Notes: a model not told the origin generated them from the letters alone. 64,000 nucleotides of DNA from Chitinophagaceae bacterium (GCA_016703625.1 JADJBP010000001.1:186001-250000), one strand, 5' to 3'. Counted from the stretch's first letter, positions 19,603-29,057 are shown. Made by a program: numbers and translations.

Positions 19603-21265
19603 AAGAAAAAAATGGCTGAGGCGGTTACTGCGTGTATTCGGTGTGTTTATAACCCTGCTGATCATTGCTGCGGTATATTTTGTGCAGGTTTCAAAAACAG
19701 ATCCTCCAAAACCGGCCGACATGAGCAGCCTGCAGTTGCAGCGTACCGGTCATGGCAATGGGTTTTATACATTAAACAATAGCTGGTTCCGACACAGTAA
19801 AAGCGGTTTATACGAATTGTATGTTGAAGGCGATGCTTTTGAACGGGGTGTCATCAACGGGAAACTAACCAGGGAACTGGTAGTAAGGCAGGAGGATCAT
19901 TTTGCTGAACAGATCACCAAAATGGTTCCCTCAAAATTTAAACGTAATTTTTTAAAATACCTGATCGGTTTTTTTAACCGGAAGCTCGATAAAAATATTA
20001 CTGAAGAGTACCGGGAAGAAATTTACGGCATATCAAACTCTGCATCCCCGGATTATCGGTACCTGGGCACCAATTACCAGCGCATTTTAAATTACCATGC
20101 CGCACATGATATTGGCCATGCGGTGCAAAACCTGGCGCTGGTTGGTTGTACTTCTTTTGGCACCTGGGGCAGCATGAGTGCCGACAGCACGATGATCATT
20201 GGCCGAAATTTTGATTTTTATGTAGGCGATAAATTCGCCGAGGATAAGATCGTTGCATTTTTTAATCCTTCCTTGGGCCATAAATTTATGACGGTTACCT
20301 GGGGTGGTTTTGTGGGCGCCGTTTCCGGCATGAACGACCAGGGTTTGTCAGTTACCATCAATGCAGCAAAATCAGACCTGCCTACAGGTTCGGCTACCCC
20401 GGTATCCCTCGTAACGCGTGAAATTTTGCAATACGCAAAAAATATCAGCGAAGCCATTGTTATTGCCAGGTCGAGGAAAATGTTTGTATCCGAATCTTTT
20501 TTAGTGGCATCTGCAGCCGATAATAAAGCAGTGATCATTGAAAAAACACCCGACAGCCTGGATATTTACGATTCGCAAAAAGAATTTATTGTTTGCACCA
20601 ACCATTTCCAGAGCAAGGGCCTGGGAAATACAAAAATGAACAGGGAACAGGAAAATGAAAGTGCTTCGGTATACCGGTATAAACGGTTAACTGAATTGCT
20701 GGATGCGAACGGCAAAAATACAGTACAAAACGCCATCAATATTTTACGCGACCGGAAAGGATTGAACGGCACGGATATCGGTATGGGCAACGAAAAAGCC
20801 ATCAACCAGCTGATCGCACATCACTCGGTAGTTTTTGAGCCCAAAAAATTATTGGTTTGGGTTTCAACCGCACCCTGGCAATTGGGTGAATATGTGGCCT
20901 ACGACCTGAATACCATTTTTGCATTGAAAGGCTTAAAGGAAAACCGCGAGGTGGCAGACAGCAGCCTCGCGATCGCCGCAGATCCTTTTTTATCAACACC
21001 CGCTTTTAAGCAATTTGAGGTTTTCAGAAAACTCAAACAACAGGTAATGGATGGCGGTACAATAAATACCGACAGCCTGGTTACAAGCAATCCTGAATTT
21101 TATAATGCGTACCTTTTGGCCGGCGATTATTTGTATAAACAGAAAAAATATGCAATGGCCTTGCAGCATTACCAGGTTGCTTTAACAAAAGAAATTGCAA
21201 CCAAAAAGGAAGCTGATCATATAAAAGAGCAGATCAAGAAAATAAACAAAAAACTGGCGCCATGA
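19595..21265 (+). CDS. C45-family NTN hydrolase / acyltransferase-like protein
   Basis: 556 residues. An N-terminal membrane anchor or signal segment (about 9-30) is followed by a domain like acyl-CoA:6-aminopenicillanic acid acyltransferase. The likely nucleophile is Cys185 in LVGCTSFGTWG, with IIGRNFDFYVGD close after it and SVTINAAKSD further on. The C-terminus has a short TPR-like helical repeat (YLYKQKKYAMALQHYQVALT). In the family the Cys becomes the N-terminal nucleophile by self-cleavage; here about 184 residues precede it. Such proteins are usual in flexirubin clusters. An acyl transfer that forms the pigment ester is one possibility, hydrolysis another. It overlaps both neighbours. 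Confidence 0.75.
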   Translation: MLKRKKWLRRLLRVFGVFITLLIIAAVYFVQVSKTDPPKPADMSSLQLQRTGHGNGFYTLNNSWFRHSKSGLYELYVEGDAFERGVINGKLTRELVVRQEDHFAEQITKMVPSKFKRNFLKYLIGFFNRKLDKNITEEYREEIYGISNSASPDYRYLGTNYQRILNYHAAHDIGHAVQNLALVGCTSFGTWGSMSADSTMIIGRNFDFYVGDKFAEDKIVAFFNPSLGHKFMTVTWGGFVGAVSGMNDQGLSVTINAAKSDLPTGSATPVSLVTREILQYAKNISEAIVIARSRKMFVSESFLVASAADNKAVIIEKTPDSLDIYDSQKEFIVCTNHFQSKGLGNTKMNREQENESASVYRYKRLTELLDANGKNTVQNAINILRDRKGLNGTDIGMGNEKAINQLIAHHSVVFEPKKLLVWVSTAPWQLGEYVAYDLNTIFALKGLKENREVADSSLAIAADPFLSTPAFKQFEVFRKLKQQVMDGGTINTDSLVTSNPEFYNAYLLAGDYLYKQKKYAMALQHYQVALTKEIATKKEADHIKEQIKKINKKLAP

Positions 21266-21636
21266 TATTTGGAATTGGTACAGACTTAATAGAAGTTGAA
21301 CGGGTTGCTGAAAAAATGGAAAAGAAATCCGGGTTTAAAGAACTGGTTTTTTCTCCCGCTGAAATTATATATTGTGAAACCATGACTTTTAAATATGAAC
21401 ATTATGCGGCACGTTTTGCGGCCAAGGAAGCGTTTTTAAAAGCGATTGGTACCGGCTGGCGAAACGGAACAGCATTTAACGAAATTGAAATTTATAATGA
21501 TGAAGCCGGAAAACCGGGGATCAGGTTTTATGGCATTACCGCAAAAACCATGGCTGAATTGAAAATGGGGAAAATTTTCGTGTCGCTTTCCCATCTTAAA
21601 ACAATGGCCTGTGCGATGGTGGTAATTGAAAGCTGA
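21262..21636 (+). CDS. acpS: Holo-ACP synthase (4'-phosphopantetheinyl transferase)
   Basis: 124 residues, full family length. Both signature motifs are present: GTDLIEVERV near the start, with the Mg-binding Asp, and RFAAKEAFLKAIG. It transfers the phosphopantetheine arm from CoA to the Ser of ACPs. Its place inside the cluster, with a 4-base ATGA overlap with the previous gene, suggests it serves the three cluster ACPs (30375, 37313, 46697). It could also be the cell's only AcpS; the window cannot tell. Confidence 0.9.
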   Translation: MIFGIGTDLIEVERVAEKMEKKSGFKELVFSPAEIIYCETMTFKYEHYAARFAAKEAFLKAIGTGWRNGTAFNEIEIYNDEAGKPGIRFYGITAKTMAELKMGKIFVSLSHLKTMACAMVVIES

Positions 21637-21697
21637 TTAGTTTAACGGATGTTAAGTCTTTAGGTAATAACAGCAATTAAAATTATTTTATAAGCAT

Positions 21698-22993
21698 ATG
21701 AAATACTCACCCGAAGCAGCCTTTCAAAGCATTGAAGAGATAAAAGCCATGCAGGAAATAAAACTGCAGGAAACCATTGCCTACCTGAACACCTATTCTC
21801 CTTTTTACAGGGATTTTTTTTCAAAGGCAAGGTTTAATCCATCCGGTATCAAAACCATGGAAGACCTGGGTGTTATACCGGTTACCATTAAGGAAGACCT
21901 CCAGCAGCGCAATGAAGATTTTTTATGTGTACCACGGAACAAGATCATCGAATACAGTTCCACATCAGGCACTTTGGGTAACCCGGTAAGCATCATGCTT
22001 ACCGAAAACGACCTGCAGCGCTTAGCCTGTAATGAGTATGCTTCTTTTGTAAGCGCGGATGGCTCGGTGAATGATGTGTACCAGCTCATGCTCACTTTAG
22101 ACCGCCAGTTTATGGCGGGCATGGCTTATTATATGGGTATTCAAAAACTGGGTGCCGGCATTATCAGGCTGGGACCGGGAGTGCCTTCGCTGCAATGGGA
22201 AACCATTTTAAGGCTGAAGCCAACGGCCATTGTAACTGTTCCATCCTTTATCATCAAACTCATTAATTATGCTGCTGAGCATAAGATCGACATCAACAGC
22301 ACTACGGTTAAAAAGGCGATCTGTGTTGGTGAAAATATACGCAATACAGATTTTACACTGAACCCTATCGGGAAAAATATCACCGATGCATGGAACATCA
22401 AACTGTATTCCACTTATGCATCAACCGAAATGCAAACTGCATTTACAGAATGTAGCGAATGCCGTGGCGGCCACCTGCAACCCGACCTGGTGATCGTGGA
22501 ATTGCTGGATGAAATGAATAAACCGGTCAAGGCCGGGGAACCCGGCGAGGTAACGATTACCACACTGGGCGTAGAAGGCATGCCCCTGCTGCGTTACAAG
22601 ACAGGTGATATCTGCATGTACGATGATACGCCCTGTGCCTGCGGGCGCAACAGCCTGAGACTATCGCCGGTGGTTGGACGCAAAAAGCAGATGATCAAAT
22701 TTAAAGGCACTACCTTATACCCGCCTGCACTTTTTGACCTGTTACACGAAATGGAAGATGTGATCGATTATGTAGCTGAAGTGTATTCCAATGAGATGGG
22801 TACAGACGAAGTGTTGATCTATATCGTTCCGGTTGATTATTCAGAAACGTGTAACCGCAAGATAAGGGCAAACCTGCAGGCACGGTTAAGGGTTAGCCCG
22901 CACATCAAATACATTACCGAAGAAGAGATCAAAAAGATACAGATGCCCGAGGGTGTAAGAAAGATCATCCGCTTCATTGACAGGAGGGATTGA
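21698..22993 (+). CDS. Phenylacetate-CoA ligase-like AMP-forming enzyme
   Basis: 431 residues. The adenylation P-loop is EYSSTSGTLGNPVSI, followed by an AMP-binding segment YASTEMQTAFTE and the hinge region MPLLRYKTGDI. A CxxC-type cluster is visible (CSECRGGH and CACGRN). The C-terminal domain is compact as in PaaK. The probable substrate is 4-coumarate or a related aryl acid made by the ammonia-lyase at 26699, to be loaded as CoA or ACP thioester as the polyene starter. Family assignment is firm; the substrate is inferred from context. Confidence 0.82.
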   Translation: MKYSPEAAFQSIEEIKAMQEIKLQETIAYLNTYSPFYRDFFSKARFNPSGIKTMEDLGVIPVTIKEDLQQRNEDFLCVPRNKIIEYSSTSGTLGNPVSIMLTENDLQRLACNEYASFVSADGSVNDVYQLMLTLDRQFMAGMAYYMGIQKLGAGIIRLGPGVPSLQWETILRLKPTAIVTVPSFIIKLINYAAEHKIDINSTTVKKAICVGENIRNTDFTLNPIGKNITDAWNIKLYSTYASTEMQTAFTECSECRGGHLQPDLVIVELLDEMNKPVKAGEPGEVTITTLGVEGMPLLRYKTGDICMYDDTPCACGRNSLRLSPVVGRKKQMIKFKGTTLYPPALFDLLHEMEDVIDYVAEVYSNEMGTDEVLIYIVPVDYSETCNRKIRANLQARLRVSPHIKYITEEEIKKIQMPEGVRKIIRFIDRRD

Positions 22994-23047
22994 TTTTTCT
23001 TTTATTTATTTACATCTACCCAGAATTCTGCAATTTCAAACCTATCG

Positions 23048-23240
23048 CCCCTACGGGGCTTTTTGGGAAAAAAGGATTTGGCGTTTTACCAACCTTCTAT
23101 GCCTATGGCATGGCGTAAAGAATTGCCCCATCATTATTATTCTGAAAAATAGTATAACAGGAAAACTGTTTCATAGTCCCGTTAGGGACAACAGGCCGGT
23201 AAAAACGATGAAACCCGAATTTTCAAAACCCCGTTGGGGT
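23048..23240. repeat. Multi-palindrome extragenic element
   Basis: The 374-base gap 22994-23367 holds no credible gene. It contains four different perfect short palindromes in order: CCCCTACGGGG (23048-23058), ATGCCTATGGCAT (23099-23111), GTCCCGTTAGGGAC (23176-23189) and ACCCCGTTGGGGT (23228-23240). Sets of this kind recur in Bacteroidota intergenic regions. They would make small hairpins in RNA and also generate a meaningless ORF. Confidence 0.75.
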
Positions 23241-23367
23241 GACAGATTATTTTCCCTATACATATTTATCCGATCCAACAGGTATATCTAAAATATCAAA
23301 TAAAAAAAGCCAATTAATTTTTCACCCACTGTTAATACCGTATTTTTAAAGCCTTAAAACCTATTGT

Positions 23368-24132
23368 ATGAATGAACAATATGATGTTGTAGTCCTGGGC
23401 GGTGGCCTTGCCGGGCTAACACTATCCCTTCAGCTTAAAAAAGCAAAACCCGGAATATCCATACTGGTGCTTGAAAGAAGAGAAACAGCAGCAGCTACAG
23501 CTGCCCATAAAGTGGGCGAATCAACAGTAGAACTGGGTACGCATTATTTAAGAGAAGTATTGGACATTAAAGAATACCTGGAAGCCCACGAACTGCCCAA
23601 ACACGGCCTTCGCTTTTTCTTTAAAAATGATACCAAGGATGATATTGCCAGCCGGGTGGAACTGGGCCCACGTTTACGGCTACCCGTACCCAGTCACCAG
23701 TTAGACAGGGGGACACTGGAAAATTACCTGATGAAACTGACCATGGAAAAAGGCACAGACCTGCTGCTGGGCGCAAAGGTTTCAGGTGTAGAGATATCGG
23801 GGGAAAATGGACATCAAGTATCTTATATAAAAGACGGGGAAGAAGTAAAAGTGAAATGCCGCTGGATAGCCGATGCTTCAGGCAGGGCCAGTATCATGAA
23901 AAGAAAACTGCAGTTTCAAAAGCCCATGGAACATCATAGCAATGCGGTTTGGTGGCGGCTTAAAGGGGTTATTGATATTGATACCTGGACCGATAATAAA
24001 ACCTGGCAGTCTTTTCTTGAACCCGGCTTGCGGTATTTAAGTACAGTACATTTTATGGACAACGGTTATTGGTTATGGGTTATTCCGCTGGGCAGTAAAA
24101 ATACCAGCATCGGAATTGTTGCCGACCCATGA
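23368..24132 (+). pseudogene. Halogenase-like flavoprotein, N-terminal part (internal deletion follows)
   Basis: 254 residues ending at GIVADP. Features are VVLGGGLAGLTLSLQL (FAD site), HKVGESTVELGTHYLRE (GES motif), Lys78 in ELPKHGLRF near the position of the halogenase catalytic Lys, and GYWLWVIPLGS (WxWxIP). The reading stops at TGA 24130-24132 and continues in another frame as MNNGWLSDLI. Relatives carry about 80-90 residues at this junction, including the second FAD motif (GEAGxFxDPFYSPGSDFIA-like). That stretch is absent in every frame here. As sequenced the enzyme could not bind FAD normally. This is either a true deletion or an assembly loss. Confidence 0.7.
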
Positions 24133-24830
24133 ACAATGGCTGGCTGAGCGATCTGATCCTGCGTGACCTGGATGGAGAAGATATTGAAACACGTGTTACA
24201 GTTTACGAACAATGCCACCTGGCATTGGTTGATGCCTGGATACCGGTTTATCAAAACAAATACCTGTTGATGGGCAACACCCAGATCATGGTGATCAAGA
24301 TATTCTGGGATTGGGCAACATACTGGGCAATACCATGTCATTTATTTGCCAATAAAGCTTTTACCAATATCAGGATATTGAAAGAATTGTTTGCATCCAA
24401 AAATGGCCTGGGCCGCAAATTTGGTGAATTGAATAAAGTAATGCAGGATCTGTTTTTAGAGTGGCTTCCGTTTGAGAATAAAATATTTTCGAACCGCTAT
24501 ATCGATCCTTTTGACCTGGCATCATTAAGAAAATTCCAGGAAGAGATTGAAGTGCAGCAGGAACCGGCTGAACTGATCGGCCAGATAGCAAAAAATATGA
24601 ACATGCTGGAACAATTGGCTGTGGCTATTTTCAGGCTGGTAAGTACCGAAGTGAATGGAACTTCACCCGACATAAAAGTGAATCCCTATACCATTAACCT
24701 GGGTAAAAAAGAAGGGGCCATGATGCTGGATACAGAATCTGAAGAAGCCATTGTACCCGGGGAAGCCATAATGAAAGATGTGGATGTGATGTGGTTTTAT
24801 CCCAAGGCTGCTTTGCAAACAGCGGAGTGA
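24129..24830 (+). pseudogene. Halogenase-like flavoprotein, C-terminal part
   Basis: 233 residues, all helical in character, starting MNNGWLSDLILRDLDGEDI. This corresponds to the segment just after the SPGSDFIA motif in halogenase-like relatives. It has no nucleotide-binding motif of its own and no independent function I can suggest. It belongs with 23368-24132 as one damaged gene. The end at 24830 is followed by a perfect hairpin and a DUF1702 gene. Confidence 0.65.
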
Positions 24831-24840
24831 ACATTAAAAC

Positions 24841-24873
24841 AACTTTGGCAAAGTTCCGAGCTTTGCCAAAGTT
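24841..24873 (+). repeat. Perfect 13-bp hairpin between genes
   Basis: AACTTTGGCAAAG (24841-24853), a 7-base loop TTCCGAG, and CTTTGCCAAAGTT (24861-24873). There is no T run, so it is more likely an mRNA stability or processing element, or a mobile palindrome, than a terminator. It ends 7 bases before the ATG at 24881. Confidence 0.8.
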
Positions 24874-24880
24874 AAATACC

Positions 24881-25741
24881 ATGAATGACGTTATTCAAAA
24901 AATAGAAAGCATACAATCCGTATTCCTGGAAACACAATTGTTTTATGCCACGCATAATGACATCAATGGCCTGGTCAGCTATATGGAGCATATCCCTGTT
25001 GATTTCCGTTCCATTGCTTTTGAAAGTGCTTCCATGGCCATTGCAATAAAAGACCTGGAGCGGGGGGGTGAACTTACTGACTGGGTTAAATATGTATCCG
25101 GTCCTGCACAGGAACACCAGGCACAGGTTTATGTTGGACTTGGCTGGGCCATCGCAAAACTGAAGCTTCCATTTTTACCCGTTGTTGAAAAAATTGAAAA
25201 CGATTATCATTTCCGTGTGGCTGATGGCTGCGGCTATTATGATGGCAGTTTCAGGCAACGCCAAACCGTATTGAGCCTGCAGCTACCCGCCTATTTACCG
25301 CAGGCTGCCTTGTGCATGTATGACCAGGGCGTTGGGCGCAGCCTTTGGTACAGTTGCCGGGCCGATATCCATAAAGTAAAAAATAAAATTGAAGGATTTC
25401 CTGCTGAAAGGCAGGCTGCACTTTGGCGGGGCATGGGTATTGCCGTTGCGTATGTTGGTGGCTGTGATGATGCATACCTGGAAACGGTATGGCAGTATGC
25501 CGGGGCAAACGGTATTCAACTGGCTTACGGATCGGCGCTTGCAGCCCGGTCGCGGATGAAAGCAAATACAATGACAACAGATACCGACCGATGTTCCCGT
25601 TTATGGTTTATGTGTTCTGCCGGTGGTGCAAATGAATTTTCTGCTGAAACCGGCGATACAGCCGGCACAGGAAATGAAGCCGGGTATATAAACTGGATAA
25701 CACAGATTGAAGACAGGCTGGCAGATAGTTTCCGGGGTTAA
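24881..25741 (+). CDS. DUF1702 family protein
   Basis: About 286 residues from the ATG at 24881. That start is chosen because the hairpin at 24841-24873 lies between it and earlier in-frame codons. The DUF1702 pattern is visible: FRSIAFESASMAIAI, YVGLGWAIAKL, VADGCGYYDGSF, YDQGVGRSLWYSC and WRGMGIAVAYVGGC. The family is found with halogenase or enediyne-type and pigment clusters and has no settled biochemical role. No signal peptide is seen. It ends the first plus-strand block and meets a minus-strand gene across a two-way terminator. Confidence 0.8.
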   Translation: MNDVIQKIESIQSVFLETQLFYATHNDINGLVSYMEHIPVDFRSIAFESASMAIAIKDLERGGELTDWVKYVSGPAQEHQAQVYVGLGWAIAKLKLPFLPVVEKIENDYHFRVADGCGYYDGSFRQRQTVLSLQLPAYLPQAALCMYDQGVGRSLWYSCRADIHKVKNKIEGFPAERQAALWRGMGIAVAYVGGCDDAYLETVWQYAGANGIQLAYGSALAARSRMKANTMTTDTDRCSRLWFMCSAGGANEFSAETGDTAGTGNEAGYINWITQIEDRLADSFRG

Positions 25742-25837
25742 AGTGACCGGGCTAACTGAAATTTACCGGTGCAGGACAATATGAAATTTCCAACCAGAAT
25801 TTTTAAAGTAAAGAAGAAAACTGTTTGCCCGTATAAA

Positions 25838-25864
25838 AAAGGCTTCCTGTAAATGGAAGCCTTT
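25838..25864. terminator. Bidirectional terminator
   Basis: AAAGGCTTCC, loop TGTAAAT, GGAAGCCTTT. A-rich on one side and T-containing on the other, it serves the convergent genes ending at 25741 (+) and 25883 (-). Confidence 0.85.
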
Positions 25865-25882
25865 GTATTTAAAACAGATGGA

Positions 25883-26467
25883 CTATTTTAGATATTTCGC
25901 CAGTTTTTTTCCGGCATTTGCGTAAGATTCAGAAATCCTTAAACCGGTATCAAAATCATAACCGAATGCAGTACCGCCGGGAACATTGGTTATGGTCATT
26001 GCAGCAACGGTATTACCCCGGTTGGCTGTTTCCACGATCATGACTTCGGCATCTATCTCCGCATTTTTGCGGGTAATGCCAATATTAAAGCCGGGTTCTA
26101 TAGATGTGGTTTTAAAGATCAATGTGTATTTGGCATCTTTATTTACCGTCATACCACTGTTGAGGGTAAACAGTTCAATAAATTTTGGTTCAAAACGGGC
26201 TTGCTTGTCTCGTGCCCAACTTGCTGCCCAGGAATCACCTTTGCCCGCTTCTTTTTTATTATACTCTTCTGTTTTGGCTTTTATATACTCATTTTCACTT
26301 TTATACTTGCCAACACTGATATTATCATACACAAATTCAATATTAACCGAAGTCTCAGATTTTAAAATATCGGCATTGCCGCTTTGGGTTTTAATTTTTT
26401 GAGCGGTAGATTTGAGCATAACAGCCGAAAGCATTAAAATGGCAATGATATTTGCTAATTTTTTCAT
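25883..26467 (-). CDS. Secreted hypothetical protein
   Basis: 194 residues with an N-terminal signal peptide (MKKLANIIAILMLSAVML, cleavage probably near STAQ at 20-23). The mature part is rich in Lys, Asn and Thr, with alternating beta-type sequence and a GGTAFGYDFDTGLRI segment near the C-terminus. It is probably periplasmic or surface-located. I recognise no named domain. It is transcribed away from the pigment genes and shares only a terminator with them, so a role in the pathway is not indicated. Confidence 0.75.
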   Translation of the reverse strand: MKKLANIIAILMLSAVMLKSTAQKIKTQSGNADILKSETSVNIEFVYDNISVGKYKSENEYIKAKTEEYNKKEAGKGDSWAASWARDKQARFEPKFIELFTLNSGMTVNKDAKYTLIFKTTSIEPGFNIGITRKNAEIDAEVMIVETANRGNTVAAMTITNVPGGTAFGYDFDTGLRISESYANAGKKLAKYLK

Positions 26468-26541
26468 TTTGTATCAAGTTTAGTTTTATAGCATAAATGT
26501 ACTAATATTTATATTTTAAAAAAATACCCAATTGCCGCAAA

Positions 26542-26569
26542 TTTGTGCCTGTTGTATGTAATATCTTTA
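26542..26569 (+). promoter_or_regulatory. Possible promoter for the ammonia-lyase operon
   Basis: TTTG at 26542-26545, 16 bases, then TATCTTTA at 26562-26569 (seven of eight to TAnnTTTG). The leader to the ATG at 26699 would be about 120 bases and contains the palindrome at 26658-26681. Confidence 0.3.
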
Positions 26570-26657
26570 TATATCAGGGCTAAAAAAATTAAAATTGAAT
26601 ACTTTATTCTATTTTTACCTTATTAGATACAAGCATAAAAATTGCACACAGTGTTTT

Positions 26658-26681
26658 GTCCGCAGGACCCTGTGGGTGGAC
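26658..26681. repeat. Palindromic CCCACAGGG-type element in the ammonia-lyase leader
   Basis: An imperfect palindrome with outer arms GTCC/GGAC and inner CAGG/CCTG, 17 bases before the start codon. Its reverse strand begins GTCCACCCACAGGG. The same core occurs inside two coding regions at 45024-45050 and 45820-45846. Confidence 0.7.
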
Positions 26682-26698
26682 AGTAAAAAATTCGGATC

Positions 26699-28276
26699 AT
26701 GGTACATGTAGGAGATAAGGCACTTACCCTGGATAATTTTTCAGATATTTTATATAAGGGAAAAAAGCTTGCTTTAGACGGGCAGACAATTGAAAAAGTG
26801 GATGTTAATTTTCGTTTTCTTCAAAAATTTTCTTCCAATAAACTGATCTACGGTATCAACACCGGTTTTGGCCCGATGGCCCAGTACAAGGTTAATGAAA
26901 AAAACCTGTTACAACTCCAGTATAACCTGATCCGTAGCCATAGTTCCGGTGGTGGTAATATCATGAATCCCATCCTGGTAAAGGCCGTAATGATAGCCCG
27001 TTTGAACAGTTTAATGCAGGCTTATTCGGGTGTTCATCCGGATATAACCGAATTACTGGCCACGCTTATCAATAAAGATATTTCTCCCTGTATTTTTGAG
27101 CATGGAGGCGTAGGCGCCAGCGGCGACCTGGTACAACTGGCCCACCTGGCCCTGGTTTTAATAGGCGAAGGCGAGGTTATGTATGAAGGGGAAATGCATC
27201 CTACAGCAACCATATTTCAAAAACTGAATATCAAGCCACTTACCATACAGATCAGGGAAGGGCTGGCGGTTTTAAACGGTACATCGGCCATGACCGGCAT
27301 TGGCATGGTAAATATCATACAGGCCCAAAAACTGTTGGAATGGTCGGTTATGCTTTCGGCCATGATCAATGAAATTGTGGAAGCTTTTGACGATCATTAT
27401 TCCTATGAACTGAATATTGTAAAACACCATAAGGGTCAAAATAAGATTGCGGCGCAGTTGCGGGATATTTTAAAGGACAGCAAGATGGTCCGCAGCCGGT
27501 CAGAGCATTTGTACAACCCCGAAAAGCTTGACCAGGAAGTGTTCCAGGATAAGGTGCAGGAATATTATTCACTCCGTTGCGTAACCCAGGTACTTGGCCC
27601 CATTTACGATACCATCTGCCAGGCCGAAAAAGTGGTGGTGGATGAACTGAATTCGGTCAATGATAACCCGGTGATCGACCACGAGAACCAGAATATTTTT
27701 CATGGTGGTAATTTCCATGGCGATTATGTTTCGCTGGAGATGGATAAACTTAAGATAGCCGTTACCAAATTATCCATGCTCAGTGAAAGGCAACTGAATT
27801 ACCTGCTCAACGAAAAGTTGAACCAGAAATTTCCGCCTTTTGTAAACCTGGGTGTGCTTGGTTTTAATTTTGGTATGCAGGGTATGCAGTTTACAGCCAC
27901 ATCCACCGTAGCCGAAAATCAAACCATGTCGTTCCCGATGTATGTACACAGCATACCCAACAACAACGATAACCAGGATATTGTGAGTATGGGATGTAAT
28001 GCTGCGCTTATGACAAAACGGGTGATTGATAATTCTTTTGAAGTGCTGGACATCCAGATGATGACGGTTTTACAGGCCATTGATTATTTAAAATGTACCG
28101 ACAGGCTCTCTTCCGAAACACATCATATATACACAGAGGTAAGGAAACTGTTCCCTAAATTCATTGAGGACGAACCAAAATACAAAGACCTCGACAGGAT
28201 CAAAAAATATTTTGAAAAGTCGGATCCGGTTGTTTCTTTCAAACTGGGTAAGATCCCGAAACAGGTGACTACCTGA
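26699..28276 (+). CDS. Aromatic amino acid (tyrosine) ammonia-lyase
   Basis: 525 residues, full length. The MIO cofactor triad Ala140-Ser141-Gly142 is in GGVGASGDLVQLAHL. The fold motifs YGINTGFGPMA, NDNPVID and GNFHGDYVSLEMD are intact. The selectivity loop reads LIRSHSSGGG with Ser80-His81, as in the well-studied Flavobacterium johnsoniae tyrosine ammonia-lyase, which this protein resembles along its whole length as I remember that sequence. It removes ammonia from tyrosine to give 4-coumarate, the aryl starter of flexirubin. A histidase activity is less likely because the surroundings are all pigment genes. It heads the main operon, with FabG 52 bases downstream. Confidence 0.92.
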   Translation: MVHVGDKALTLDNFSDILYKGKKLALDGQTIEKVDVNFRFLQKFSSNKLIYGINTGFGPMAQYKVNEKNLLQLQYNLIRSHSSGGGNIMNPILVKAVMIARLNSLMQAYSGVHPDITELLATLINKDISPCIFEHGGVGASGDLVQLAHLALVLIGEGEVMYEGEMHPTATIFQKLNIKPLTIQIREGLAVLNGTSAMTGIGMVNIIQAQKLLEWSVMLSAMINEIVEAFDDHYSYELNIVKHHKGQNKIAAQLRDILKDSKMVRSRSEHLYNPEKLDQEVFQDKVQEYYSLRCVTQVLGPIYDTICQAEKVVVDELNSVNDNPVIDHENQNIFHGGNFHGDYVSLEMDKLKIAVTKLSMLSERQLNYLLNEKLNQKFPPFVNLGVLGFNFGMQGMQFTATSTVAENQTMSFPMYVHSIPNNNDNQDIVSMGCNAALMTKRVIDNSFEVLDIQMMTVLQAIDYLKCTDRLSSETHHIYTEVRKLFPKFIEDEPKYKDLDRIKKYFEKSDPVVSFKLGKIPKQVTT

Positions 28277-28328
28277 TATGATCAGGTACATACCATCTAA
28301 ATAAAAAACCGGAAAAATTTAAGTATAC

Positions 28329-29057
28329 ATGAAGTTTGCATTAGTAACAGGAGGTTCAAGAGGAATAGGCAGGGCAGTTTGTATTCAATTGGCCGAGATG
28401 GGCTATAATGTGCTGATCAATTACAAATCAAATAAAGAAGAAGCGAACAATACGCTTGCTATGGTTAAGGAAAAAGGAGTTGATGGGGAGATCATTCAGT
28501 TTGATGTTTCGGATAAAGAAGCCATCATGGGGAAACTCGGCGCATGGATGGAATTCAATACGGACAAGGTTATTGAAGTACTGGTAAACAATGCCGGCAT
28601 CCGGGAAGACGCCTTGATGATGTGGATGAAAGATGAACAATGGGATAGTGTGATCAAAACAAACCTCGATGGGTTCTTTTATGTTACCCGCCTGGTAGTG
28701 AACAGCATGTTGCAGAAAAAATACGGAAGGATCATTAATATCGTTTCGCTGTCGGGGCTTAAAGGATTACCTGGCCAAACCAATTATTCGGCAGCAAAGG
28801 CGGGTGTAATTGGCGCCACAAAAGCGCTGGCACAGGAAATAGGCCGCAAAGGAATTACCGTAAATGCAGTTGCCCCGGGGTTTATTAAAACAGATATGAC
28901 CGGCGACCTGAATGAAGGCGAATTAAAAAATATGATACCATTAAAACGGTTTGGCCTACCCGAAGAAGTAGCACACACGGTTGGTTTTTTGGCATCAGCA
29001 GGCGCTGCCTATATAACCGGGGAAGTGATCTCGGTGAACGGTGGATTGTATTCTTAA
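28329..29057 (+). CDS. fabG: 3-oxoacyl-ACP reductase (SDR)
   Basis: 242 residues. It has the Rossmann glycine motif VTGGSRGIGRAV, NNAG (VLVNNAGI), the catalytic Ser in NIVSLSG and YxxxK in YSAAKAG, with a C-terminal ISVNGGLY. It reduces the beta-keto group after each condensation, using NADPH, as the first step toward each double bond of the polyene. It matches the ApeQ-type reductase role in aryl polyene systems. No break in the frame. A fatty acid synthesis role cannot be excluded, but the position in the operon favours pigment synthesis. Confidence 0.9.
   Translation: MKFALVTGGSRGIGRAVCIQLAEMGYNVLINYKSNKEEANNTLAMVKEKGVDGEIIQFDVSDKEAIMGKLGAWMEFNTDKVIEVLVNNAGIREDALMMWMKDEQWDSVIKTNLDGFFYVTRLVVNSMLQKKYGRIINIVSLSGLKGLPGQTNYSAAKAGVIGATKALAQEIGRKGITVNAVAPGFIKTDMTGDLNEGELKNMIPLKRFGLPEEVAHTVGFLASAGAAYITGEVISVNGGLYS

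Noticed and set aside
22977..23291. Plus-strand ORF of 104 codons
   Set aside because: It lies over the multi-palindrome element and has no domain-like sequence.
22994..23367. Insertion sequence remnant
   Set aside because: No transposase fragment or target duplication is visible; only short palindromes.
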